A program made the position numbers and the translations under genes. Of a DNA stretch of 64,000 bases, positions 45,084 through 53,600 are shown piece by piece; within the stretch, counting starts at the first letter, position 1; each line of letters starts with the position of its first letter. The notes under the pieces were generated by a model. That model made no database searches, was not told where the DNA came from, and worked only from the letters and a program-made list of their open reading frames with translations. The DNA comes from Rhyacichthys aspro (Eukaryota > Chordata > Actinopteri > Gobiiformes > Rhyacichthyidae), in NCBI GenBank assembly GCA_036850595.1, contig CM072148.1:25064852-25128851 (forward strand). The letters are read 5' to 3'.

Positions 45084-45273
45084 CCAGGTGCGCCCAATCT
45101 CGCAGTTGCTGTTGATTGAGCACAAGGTATATAAACAGGCCATATCCCTTTGGCGTGTTTGACACACGAGCTTCACAAACGGTCCGACAAACAATGTTTC
45201 CCACAGTGTATGCTACGCAGCATCTCGTTCCCGCTTTATCGGGGAACAGGGTTACAGACATGTAACCCGAGAC
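45084..45273 (-). repeat. DIRS right inverted terminal repeat and end extension
   Basis: 45084-45212 is the inverted copy of the left terminal repeat; 45217-45273 (ends TGTAACCCGAGAC) is the unique right extension. The element ends 29 bp before the host exon at 45303, leaving ATTTTTAATCATTTGTCTTG then TGTCTCCAG as the whole acceptor region. Confidence 0.93.
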
Positions 45274-45302
45274 ATTTTTAATCATTTGTCTTGTGTCTCC
45301 AG

Positions 45303-45404
45303 GTTACAGGTATTTTGAGCTGGATTGTAAGGTCCTGGACTGATGTGGAGAATAACATTGTGTCAGTGGAGAGAGTCAAGGAATATGCCAACACCCCTAA
45401 AGAG
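45303..45404 (+). CDS. abcc6: ABCC transporter, end of membrane domain 2
   Basis: A 102-bp exon, exactly 34 codons, phase 0 on both sides, between tgtgtctccag and GAG|gtaact. It encodes [18 protein letters not shown], then [16 protein letters not shown]. The R-x-W-T-D-x-E-N-x-I-V-S-V-E-R stretch followed by TPKE is the ABCC6 pattern; ABCC1 has MSSEMETNIVAVERLKEY and ETEKE. This is the strongest single clue for the abcc6 paralogue. The acceptor lies only 29 bp downstream of a DIRS terminal repeat. Confidence 0.95.
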
Positions 45405-45690
45405 GTAACTTTCTTTTTCCTTTTTTTAAATTAGGTCTGAGCCCCTTAGCAATGGCGAGGAGCCTATTGAAAATTCCTCGAAGTGCACAAAACGCACTAA
45501 CCTAAGAGTGCGAACCGCATTAAAACGAATCAATCAATCATGAGTACTGCAAATGCATATGAGTTCCACTTGATATATGATATATGTAGGAGATGGGAAA
45601 ATCGCATAACTGGAACTGAAGGAATCTGAAGGAGTCTAAATTTTGGAACCCTTGACTCTCATGAATTTGGCATGGACATCAGTTCTGCTG
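45405..45690. other. Intron start, nothing recognised
   Basis: AT-rich; a GC-richer block at 45436-45530 (AGTGCACAAAACGCAC...) is not assigned. Confidence 0.4.
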
Positions 45691-47060
45691 AAAAATAATT
45701 TAAGACATTACACAGTAGGTGGCACAATATTCATTCAGCGTTTGTCCAAATGACCTCAAATTTGCACAAGATAATCTAGAGAAATGTGCTATCAAAAGTT
45801 ATCCAAATTCTGTGCAAAAGTATCATGATTTGTTGCAACCTGTAAATTTAGCTCTAAATTTAGCTTTATTCACTTTCTCACTCACCCAGCCTGAACACAT
45901 ATGTAGAAATAGTGCATGAATTTTGGCACATACAATCCTTGAGCAAGAAACTCCATTGGACCCATGAACAAAGTACAACCTTGTTACCATGGCAATGCAA
46001 ATGTCTCTAGGACAACTTTTTAACCCTGGGACAAGGGCGCAACAGCGCAAAATAGAATTTATTTATTTAATAGAATTTATTTATTTAATAGAATTTATTA
46101 ATTTAATAGAAGTATAGAATTCAGGTTTGAATTCAGCCTCACAGACAGTTTGTTAACCCCCAAACAATAAATTCAAGCCACAGTACACTGTGAAGAAAGT
46201 GAAACATGTTGGCACAAGCATCATGATATGGGGGTGTTTCTAATGCTATGGTGTTTTTTGAACTGCCTAATGTCCCTAATCCCAAAGGGAAGTGGAAGTA
46301 CTTATTTTTGGCATAGAGTCACCAAATTTAATACATACATTCCTAACATCGAGGCAAACAAAAAATAATATTATGGCTTTGCTCCCAGACAAACAGGAAG
46401 TCAGCCATCTTGGCTTAAAGTCACACAGTCAGATTTCGTACTCCTCATGCTTTAACAAACTCATCCCAGGGTGGAATGAGACGGAATGAGCTTGAATAAG
46501 CTCAGGATCATCTACAGAAGTGGGGCATCAAAAGTTATCCAGATTTCTTGAGCAAGTCTCAGTTCTCGTGTGATTTGCCAACATCCCGTATCTCTCTCAA
46601 ACATTGTCTGATTGAGCCGTACCCAATGAGAGAGTGGTGCACAATGACACCCTAAACCCACTGATATGCAAATATAATGGCTACCTTTTCAAAGGGCCCT
46701 TCAGTGCCCCCTACAAATTTTGAATAGTACTTTGAAATTTACTTTGTTGTATACTTGTAAACACACAATTTGGAACACACATCCCTCTTGGTTCCATGAA
46801 AGCCTATGACAAACAACTCCTACCTGCCACCCTGTTGCCATGGCAAAGCGCAAAATCAGGGATCTTCATAAAATTTGACACAGAGATCCAGCCTGGGACT
46901 CTGAGCAAAAAACCCTCTGGGGCCTAGCCCTATCACCAACAGCGCCCACTGAAAAATTGGTATGGATTGTAGAAAAAAAAATCCATGAATTTATCTGTTG
47001 CTTTTTTTTTGAGAAAAGTTGTCATCCTGAGGACGTAAGTCCCTGCAGTCACAAGGGGAT
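45691..47060. repeat. Unclassified dispersed teleost repeat
   Basis: Two diverged segments share TTGGCACATACA or TTGGAACACACA, then TTGGA/TTCCATGAA, then TTGCCATGGCAA-type sequence (45910-46000 and 46760-46850). Similar CCATGGCAAC motifs occur at 22415, 23182 and 63166. A Tc1 fragment is embedded at 46150-46265. No ORF of known type. Confidence 0.55.
46150..46265 (+). mobile_element. Tc1-like transposase fragment
   Basis: The + strand encodes KHVGTSIMIWGCF followed by a stop and CYGV, the same block as KHGGASIMIWG in the palindromic Tc1 at 5762. It is a short relic of the same subfamily. Confidence 0.7.
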
Positions 47061-47161
47061 GCCATTGATGCTGCTTGCAACTTAAATTCTATTTATATTT
47101 TTTTTTAGTATTTCTGAACCTTGGTGCCAGTGTGGTAAATGTTTGTATACAAACGCCAAAA

Positions 47162-47480
47162 CTACAGTGCTGTAAAAAAGTATTTGCCTCCTTGCTGATT
47201 TCTAAATTTTTTTTACATATATGTCACACAAACGATGAGAAACAAAGTAATTGTCTAACTTTAAAGACTTTGGGGAAAATATTCTGTGAACTGACAATAC
47301 AAAAGTTAAACTTTTTGGAAGGTGTGTGTCCCATTACATCTGGCGTAAAAGCAACACAGCATTTCAGAAAAAGAATATCATACCATCAGTGAAATATTGT
47401 GGTGGTAGTGTGATGATCTGGGGCTGCTTCACTGCCTCAGGACCTGGCAGCCTTGGACATGATGAAGCTGGTTATTACTA
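47162..47480 (+). mobile_element. Tc1-like element, internally deleted
   Basis: The left terminus ACAGTGCTGTAAAAAAGTAT then TTGCC begins at 47167 and is joined directly to the C-terminal half of the transposase: VNFLEGVCPITSGVKATQHF then SVKYCGGSVMIWGCFTASGP. It is broken by frame changes. The Tc1 fragment at 53150-53600 comes from the same subfamily, judging by shared terminal sequence. Confidence 0.78.
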
Positions 47481-49159
47481 CTCCATTTCTGGCTTAGAGA
47501 AGCTTAGCAAAAAGTCCCCATTGTTTTTGCAACTGACCGATCAATGCTTGACTGTGTCAAGTGCTTGTATTTGTTGGCATGTCTTGTCTTGTAATAAGGG
47601 TGTAAATTGTAATCCTTGTACTTCCTGCAAACTAAGCACAAAGCAGTACCTTTAACTTCAGTGAATAAAAACTGAGAAGTCCATGCCTTGTTGAAAAGTT
47701 CTGCAGTTCACTCTTTCTTTTTTTTATCTGACATGACATTGTTGTATGCTAACAATATAGTCACAATGTATTTGTTATTGCCAACCAGTCACCAACAGCG
47801 TGTATATGATGCACAGATGGCACAGTTGTATTATGTACTGTTGTACTGTACTTCCCTGTATGCATGGTATAAAGTCTTGGATAAAATCATCCTTTAACAC
47901 TATCCTCCTGTAGGCCGGGCAGGGGGGGTTAAGGGCCAGGTCAGTCAATGGCTCAATGCTTTTAACCCACAGCATCGAATCCCACTACCACCACAGCCCA
48001 TTTTTCTGCCAGTGCCATGACGTGTGGTTGTCTATAAACGAGGCTTGGCATGGCACACACAGCGCGCACAAGCCAACAAGTAGTGTGTGGTCTTTCAAGC
48101 CCATTGTAAGTGAATACACTGTGGAATTAGGCAGTGGCATTGATGGGACATCATTAAATTCCCTTAGGAAGTAAAATTATTGTTGTGCACAAAAATAGGA
48201 CATAAATCAGTTTTATTGACCATATTTTATATTTAGTTCTCTAAATGTTTTAGGTTTATATACTGAGAAATTATTTACAAATGACAGTAAAAGACCAACC
48301 TTTTTGTCACATTATTTACAACCATCCATGGATTTATAGAAGCACTAAGAGTTAAAAAGATATATTCTGTGCTGCAGACAAGACAGGGCATCGCTACATA
48401 AAAATAAACATATAATCAAGGCGGAAAAGGCAGGTTACAATAGGAGACAGTGGGGCATCAGAAGGAGAATACAGTAGTTCTAACTGTGGTTGACTTTGAT
48501 ACCAAATCAAAATGTCTAAAAACACTGCCAGTTTAGATAAAATTCTTTGTGTTCATGCGGAACGTGTCCAGACATGTATAGTGTGCTTCTTTGAAGAAAT
48601 GGCGTGGGTGAGGATTTGCACAATTAAAATTAGCACTAATAAAAACGTATATATAACATATTAATGTTAAAGAGTTTTTTTTTTTTATCTGCATGTAAGT
48701 GACTTTGTTCATAGTAAAATGAGTGGAAAGTAGGCTACTCTAAACTTATCTTTTTTTTTAATACAATATAAAATGCTTTACAATGAATTAAAAAATAAAA
48801 GAAGGTTTTTGCATTCCATCACAGATAAATGACACTAAAATGAATAAAATTAATAAAAGTAATGAAATTTAATGATTATAATCACTGCAGCACTGGAGGA
48901 AAGCCCTGTGATTGGTTAAAAGCCAAACACTCATGACACTTAAATGCAGCCACTTTATACCCGCATCACCTTAAGTCCTGCTTCTTTGTTCTGATTGTAG
49001 GGAACAATAGCTTTTGACACGCCCCTCAATGAGCTTCTGTCTGTGACGCTGCCCGCATTAAGATCGGAAAGAACGGCTGTCTGTCTTTAACCTTCCTGTC
49101 GTGTTCGGGTCAAATCTGACCGATTCACAACTGAAAACACTTGTGTTAATCAACCTTGT
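47481..49159. other. Intron, nothing firm
   Basis: AT-rich. A patch at 47905-48130 is more GC-rich and has an open + frame without known motifs. The sequence at 49089-49125 (CCTTCCTGTCGTGTTCGGGT...) already looks like a piggyBac-type terminus. Confidence 0.4.
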
Positions 49160-49524
49160 TACACCTGTGGTGTTCCCGGTCAAAAGTGACCACCATAGGA
49201 AATGAATGGGTATCCAGACTATATTCATCCATCAGACAGAAAACATCCCCATACACACCACCCCAACTCACTCACACACACATTTCAGACTGAACAATGT
49301 CTTTTGCAGGTAAACATCTCTTTCCCGCGCTTATGTGCCGATCCTCCCACGTGAACTAACTTCCTGATGAAACGATGTATCATATCTTCACACAGACTAG
49401 ACAGGTGTCAGTTATGTGAACCCATCTCTTTCCCACGCTTTTGTGCCTGAACCACACCTTCCAGACAGACCCCATGTATATAGCTTGATGTTTGCCTTGC
49501 ACTCCTTTTACTCTGAGCACACTG

Positions 49525-50141
49525 AGTAGGCGACTGACCAAGCGGTTCTCTGCGGAGGGGTTCTGGTCCAGGTTTTTAGACATGATGAAGAGGGCACTGA
49601 AATTGAACCAGAGATAGAGGAGGATGTCTCGGAAGTGGAAGACAACACAGATTTTGATCCAGACTTTGAGGAGACTGACCAGTCAACAGATGGAGAGGCA
49701 CCTGAAGAACAGGCACCTGAGGAGACATTCCAGTCCAAGAGTGGACACTTGCTCTTGTTGTCATCCCCCCAGGACAGAGGAAGTAGAGCAAGAGTGGAAA
49801 ACATCATGAAGATGATGCCAGGGCCAACACAGTATGCAACATCTCGTGTGGATGACATCAAGTCCAGCTTCCAACTCTTTTTACCAAAGTCCATTGAGGG
49901 AATTATACTGGAGATGACAAACCTGGAGGGGAAGCGTGTGTTTGGGGACACCTGGAGAGAAATCGACCTGGTAGACCTGCCCTGCCTGCCCCCCCCCACA
50001 ACAAGGACATGGGCAGAAAAGGAAGCGCTGTGAGCTCTGTGCCCCTAGAGACAACAAAACAAGCCTGAGATGCTGCAAATGTGATGCCTATGTTTGCAAG
50101 GCCCACTCTGACCTGAGTATCACATGCCACTCATGTGCATG
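49525..50141 (+). pseudogene. piggyBac transposase with catalytic core deleted
   Basis: The + strand reads RRLTKRFSAE near 49527, then the acidic N-terminus EGTEIEPEIEEDVSEVED, DFDPDFEETD and RVDDIKSSFQLFLPKSIEGI followed by TNLEGKRVFGDTWREID, the domain before the DDD core in PGBD proteins. Near 49990 a run of eight C shifts the frame, and the other frame continues KRKRCELCAPRDNKTSLRCC, YVCKAHSD and CHSCA-stop, the C-terminal zinc-binding (C-x2-C, CRD) tail. All three catalytic Asp regions are missing. Confidence 0.85.
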
Positions 50142-50152
50142 AATTCACATGC

Positions 50153-50167
50153 ACACACGCACACACG

Positions 50168-50224
<57 letters not shown>
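50153..50224. repeat. (CA)n microsatellite
   Basis: About 36 CA units with two G interruptions at the start, immediately after the transposase stop codon. Confidence 0.98.
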
Positions 50225-50226
<2 letters not shown>

Positions 50227-50644
50227 CTTCATGTTGAGTTTGGTCTTTGGTTTTCCATTTATTTTTTACATTACATGTTCATTTTGTAATTCATTTTCAG
50301 TGCCTATTTGTATTTTCACAGCGGTTATTTTATGTCTAATTCTATAAATTCATGTTAAACTCTACTTTGAGACATTGTTCACAGCTAAAGAATGTTGAAT
50401 AAAAATTTGGTGGTGAAAAAATGGTTTTTATGCTAATTTAACCCTCCTATTCTCCTTGGGGTCAATTTGACCCCTTTCAATGTTTATCATTCAAAAAATA
50501 ATAGTTGCCTTTGTTTTTTTTGCTTCATATTTCATGACTTTTCCTAATTTGATGGGGTCAGTTTGACCCCAAGCTGTTTTAGATGTGTAAAAGATGTCTG
50601 TCTGTGTGTGTGACCTAATAACCCCACACCTGCAGGTGCAGAGG

Positions 50645-51525
50645 TGATACATGTGATGCCCAGTCCAGCTTTGCCTGGAATATGCAGGTTTACACCAGAA
50701 AAAAATCAGGGCACAAGGGTTGTGCTTGATATGGCTGAAGGACTGCATGGGCATAATATTACATGTGATCATTTTTTCACATCTTATGCCCTGGGTGAGG
50801 AACTGCTCAAAAGGAAGGTCACAATGTTGGGAACAGTGAGAAAGAATAAACCAGAGCCTCCCTCTGAACTTCTTGCTGTCAAGAACAGGAAGGTAACATC
50901 TTCAGTGTTTGCCTTCACTGATAACGCAACTGTGGTCTCCTATTGTCCCAAGAAAGGGGGAAAGGGAAAGAAAAATGTCCTGCTGTTCAGCACCATGCAC
51001 AAAGATGCTGCCCTGAGCAGCAGAGAAGACAAAAAAATACAAATGGTGCTGGACTACAATCAGACAAAGGGAGGGTTGGACAACCTGGACAAGGTCACAG
51101 CCACATACAGTTTTCGGCACATGACTGCCCGTTGGCCCCTTGTCATCTTCTTCCATATCATTGATGTGAGTGCATACAATGCATTTGTGATATGGAGTGA
51201 AATAAACAAGGACTGGAACAGAGGAAAACTGAGCCCAAGGAAGATTTTCCTGGAGCAGCTTGGTAATGCACTGGTGAAACCTCAGATTGAGAGAAGATGG
51301 TGCCTTCCAAGAGCATCAACAGCTGCTGTAGCTATTGTGAGGGACATACAGACAGAAACAAACACCCAAACTCCTCCAATGGTACAAACCGTGGGCAAGA
51401 AATGTGGCAGGTGTCAGGTTTGTCCCACCCGAAATGTTTCTAAGACTAGCATGACCTGTTCGAAATGCAAGAAATATGTCTGCAAGGAGCATGCGCACAC
51501 TCTCTGCACGTCCTGTGTGCAGTAG
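50645..51525 (+). pseudogene. piggyBac transposase, catalytic core and Cys-rich tail
   Basis: Starting at TGTGATGCCCAG (50649) one frame gives CDAQSSFAWNMQVYTRK, with the first catalytic Asp; the next frame continues EKNQGTRVVLDMAEGLHGHN and ITCDHFFTSYALGEELLKRK, with the second Asp, then YNQTKGGLDNLDKVTATYSF, with the third Asp, and a C-terminal tail CGRCQVCPTRNVSKTSMTCS then CKKYVCKEHAH. One frameshift lies between the first and second Asp, and the N-terminal half is missing. From 50644 the second frame is open for 293 codons to a TAG. Confidence 0.9.
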
Positions 51526-51990
51526 TGCATCAATCAATATGGTTCATTCTGTGAGAGTCATGAATGTGCACCCCAAATTAGAAAAGATTTGGATGGAAGA
51601 TTTTCAAGACACACTAACTCTAAAACTCAAAGTTTGACCTGATGGTGGCGCTACAGGAAAGGTCATATCATCACCAAAACCACTAGGGTGCATACTCTTG
51701 TGGTCATTAATGTTGTCAGTAAATTTGAGAAGATTTGTATGAAAACTTTTCAAGATAAGTTAATTCTAATTTTGGCCTGATGGTTTAAGTTTGGCCTGAT
51801 GGTGGCACTAGAGAACAGGTCAGCTTTCATTATAAAGGGCTTATTTATGTATTCAACAAATAAACAAAGTGTCTGACACAAAAACTCGGGCAACAATTTT
51901 CTGTAAATAATTTTCTGGACGCAAATATCCCTGGGGTCAGATTGACCCCCGAGGGTAAAAAGTGTGTGTAAATTTGAGGAGAATAGGAGG
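51526..51990. other. 3' untranslated part of nested piggyBac
   Basis: Contains two diverged copies of a TTTGGCCTGATGGTGGCACT unit (51632 and 51789) reminiscent of dispersed fish repeats, so it may hold an older fragment. Confidence 0.45.
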
Positions 51991-52439
51991 GTTAAGAGCA
52001 GTTAAAACAGACCGGTCAATTTTGACCGGGAACACCAATGTTGGTTGTTGAAATGTTGGTGTAAATTTACAGAAATGGTTTACATTGTAGGTATATTAGT
52101 ATATTTTTTCCCGTTTTTCTTTTCTGTTTCTAGAAAGAGCTTAGAAAACATGGCAGCTTCCTATTGCTGATAAATACACACAATGAACATGTCGTTCTCT
52201 CTCATTCTTTTGTCACTGAACACCTTGTTCACCTTTCCTCCTCTGTCTCCACCTCTGCCAGCAGGACCATGCCAGCTGCGGCTAATGCTGGCAGTGTTTT
52301 TTTTCCTTAGCTTTTAGCCTTTAGTTTAACCTAGCGGGACCGGCTGTTGTTTTTGTTCTTTTCCTTTCTAAGAGTTTACATTTGAGTTCTGTTGCAAAAA
52401 GAAAAAATCTAATGGATAAACAATTGAGACAGTACGAGG

Positions 52440-52560
52440 ATGATCAGATAAGATAGGACTTTATTGATCCCACAATGGGGAAATTCACTTGTGACTGCAG
52501 TTGACATACAGTATAGTGCAAAAGTAGTGTTGGAAGAGAAAAAAAAAAAGACAATTGTTT
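52440..52560 (-). mobile_element. LINE 3' tail fragment
   Basis: AAGATAGGACTTTATTGATC then CCACAATGGGGAAATTCAC is the complement of the Rex-type LINE 3' end (GAATTTCCCC...GGGATCAATAAAG), comparable to 32535-32570. Only the tail remains. Confidence 0.7.
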
Positions 52561-52744
52561 TGTCATATTCAGGTGTAAAGTGTGTTAACTCTTAACAAGT
52601 GTCTCCTAGATATTGACTGCAATGTTTGCCATGTGAATTGTGTGTTTACTGCCTTGAACTTGGCATTAAAAAACAATGTAAACTCATTGCATTTAGTGGT
52701 GGTGGTTGGGAGTAGTCTGGGCTACATGGGCTCACCGCTGCACA

Positions 52745-52806
52745 CAGCTTGGGCTCAGCTTGTGCTCAGCTTGGGCTCAGCTTGGGCACAGCTTGGGCTC
52801 AGCTTA
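52745..52806 (+). repeat. 11-bp minisatellite
   Basis: CAGCTTGGGCT is repeated about five and a half times with single changes. The open frame across it is compositional. Confidence 0.92.
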
Positions 52807-52999
52807 AGAGAGACGAGGCAAGAGGAGAGGTCACTTACTGTTGGTAACACAAATGGATGGGCAGAGTACATGGCCTTCTTAAACCTTATTTCCAGTGTTC
52901 TGGTATGGTATGCATTTCCATGAAGAGCAGGTCCTGAAGAGTGGCATCTGCAAAGTAAGCAATTATGTTCTTAATTTTATTTTTTATTTTTTGGCATTT

Positions 53000-53150
53000 A
53001 TTGATAGTGTAGCAGTAGCTGGGCAGGAAATTGGGTGGAAAAAGAGTGGGAAATGACACTGGACAAATGACCCAACCGAGGTTCGAACACAGGTCTCGCA
53101 TGTGCTATGTGTTTACTCTACCTGAGCTGCCAGGAGCTCCTCCTGTACAC
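53000..53150 (-). mobile_element. Short tRNA-like SINE, minus copy
   Basis: GGTTCGAACACAGGTCTC (B-box-like, here in the + reading of the minus copy flank) and TACTCTACCTGAGCTGCCAG, the complement of a tRNA-like head, match the SINE type at 13687. Orientation is minus with the head at the right. Confidence 0.6.
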
Positions 53151-53600
53151 TTGTCACACTTAAATGTTTCAGATCTCCAAACTAATAAATCAGACAAAGA
53201 TAACTCAACAAAACACTAAAATGCAGTTTAAAAGTCATGATTTTATTTATGAAGTAAAAATAGCTTTAAAAACCTACCAAGTCCTTACCCCAAAGTATTT
53301 TCCCCCCTTGTTAAATCATGAATTAACTGATGAGAAACAAAGCAATTGACATCCTCTGGAAAGGGTTACAGAGCCATTAATAAAGCTTTGGGACTCCATC
53401 CAACCACCGTGACAGCCATTATCCAGAAAATGAAAAAAAAATTGGGGAACCAGCCAGTGGCTGGCCAACAAAATTACTCCAAGAGTGCAATAGATGTGTC
53501 CAGGATGTAAGAGAATTGGGTTCTCGACATGAAGTTGGTTGTGTGTTATTCACCAACAGCATCTTGTTCCGGCACCATTCCACATTTTTCATATTCAGCA
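53151..53600 (+). mobile_element. Tc1-like element, N-terminal part
   Basis: CTTGTCACACTTAAATGTTT then CAGATC, and AAAGTATTTTCCCCCCTTG, match the terminal region of a common fish Tc1. Downstream the + strand encodes KGYRAINKALGLHPTTVTAI then IQKMKKKLGNQPVAG, the DNA-binding helix-turn-helix of the transposase. The catalytic part is missing. Confidence 0.78.

Larger units (their letters stand above)
42855..45273 (+). mobile_element. DIRS retrotransposon, internally deleted, with intact ends
   Basis: The element is 2419 bp, against the 5-6 kb usual for the family. It has inverted terminal repeats (42901-43029 and 45084-45212), unique end extensions (42855-42903, 45217-45273) and an internal complementary region (44875-44980) that is the reverse complement of the two extensions joined end to end. 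That arrangement is specific to DIRS elements. gag and most of RT are absent; RNase H (damaged) and a full tyrosine recombinase remain. It fills all but 107 bp of the intron between host exons 42650-42776 and 45303-45404. Confidence 0.95.
50442..51991 (+). mobile_element. Nested piggyBac element with perfect TTAA ends
   Basis: TTAA at 50438-50441 and 51992-51995 flank the inverted ends CCCTCCTATTCTCC (left) and GGAGAATAGGAGGG (right), 14 of 14 matching. An inner inverted motif, GGGGTCAATTTGACCCC on the left and GGGGTCAGATTGACCCC on the right, is itself palindromic. The 5' half of the ORF is deleted. The CCC start and TTAA target are piggyBac hallmarks. Confidence 0.95.
49160..52045 (+). mobile_element. 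piggyBac-like element carrying a nested piggyBac
   Basis: Inverted sequences GTGGTGTTCCCGGTCAAAAG (49167) and its complement near 52010-52045 (ACCGGTCAATTTTGACCGGG) mark the outer ends; the true left end may be the TTAA at 49089-49092 preceding CCTTCCTGTCG. The outer transposase is reduced to its N-terminal part fused to its Cys-rich tail. A second, complete-ended piggyBac (50442-51991) is inserted at a TTAA inside it. Confidence 0.75.

Noticed and set aside
49508..49999. A 163-codon minus frame
   Set aside because: It is the Ser-rich antisense shadow of the acidic N-terminus of the outer piggyBac transposase.
50902..51164. Additional frames within the nested piggyBac
   Set aside because: Shadows of the transposase frame that carries the catalytic motifs.
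52582..52923. A 113-codon + frame with QLxLSLGSAWA repeats
   Set aside because: Generated by the 11-bp minisatellite; no support outside it.
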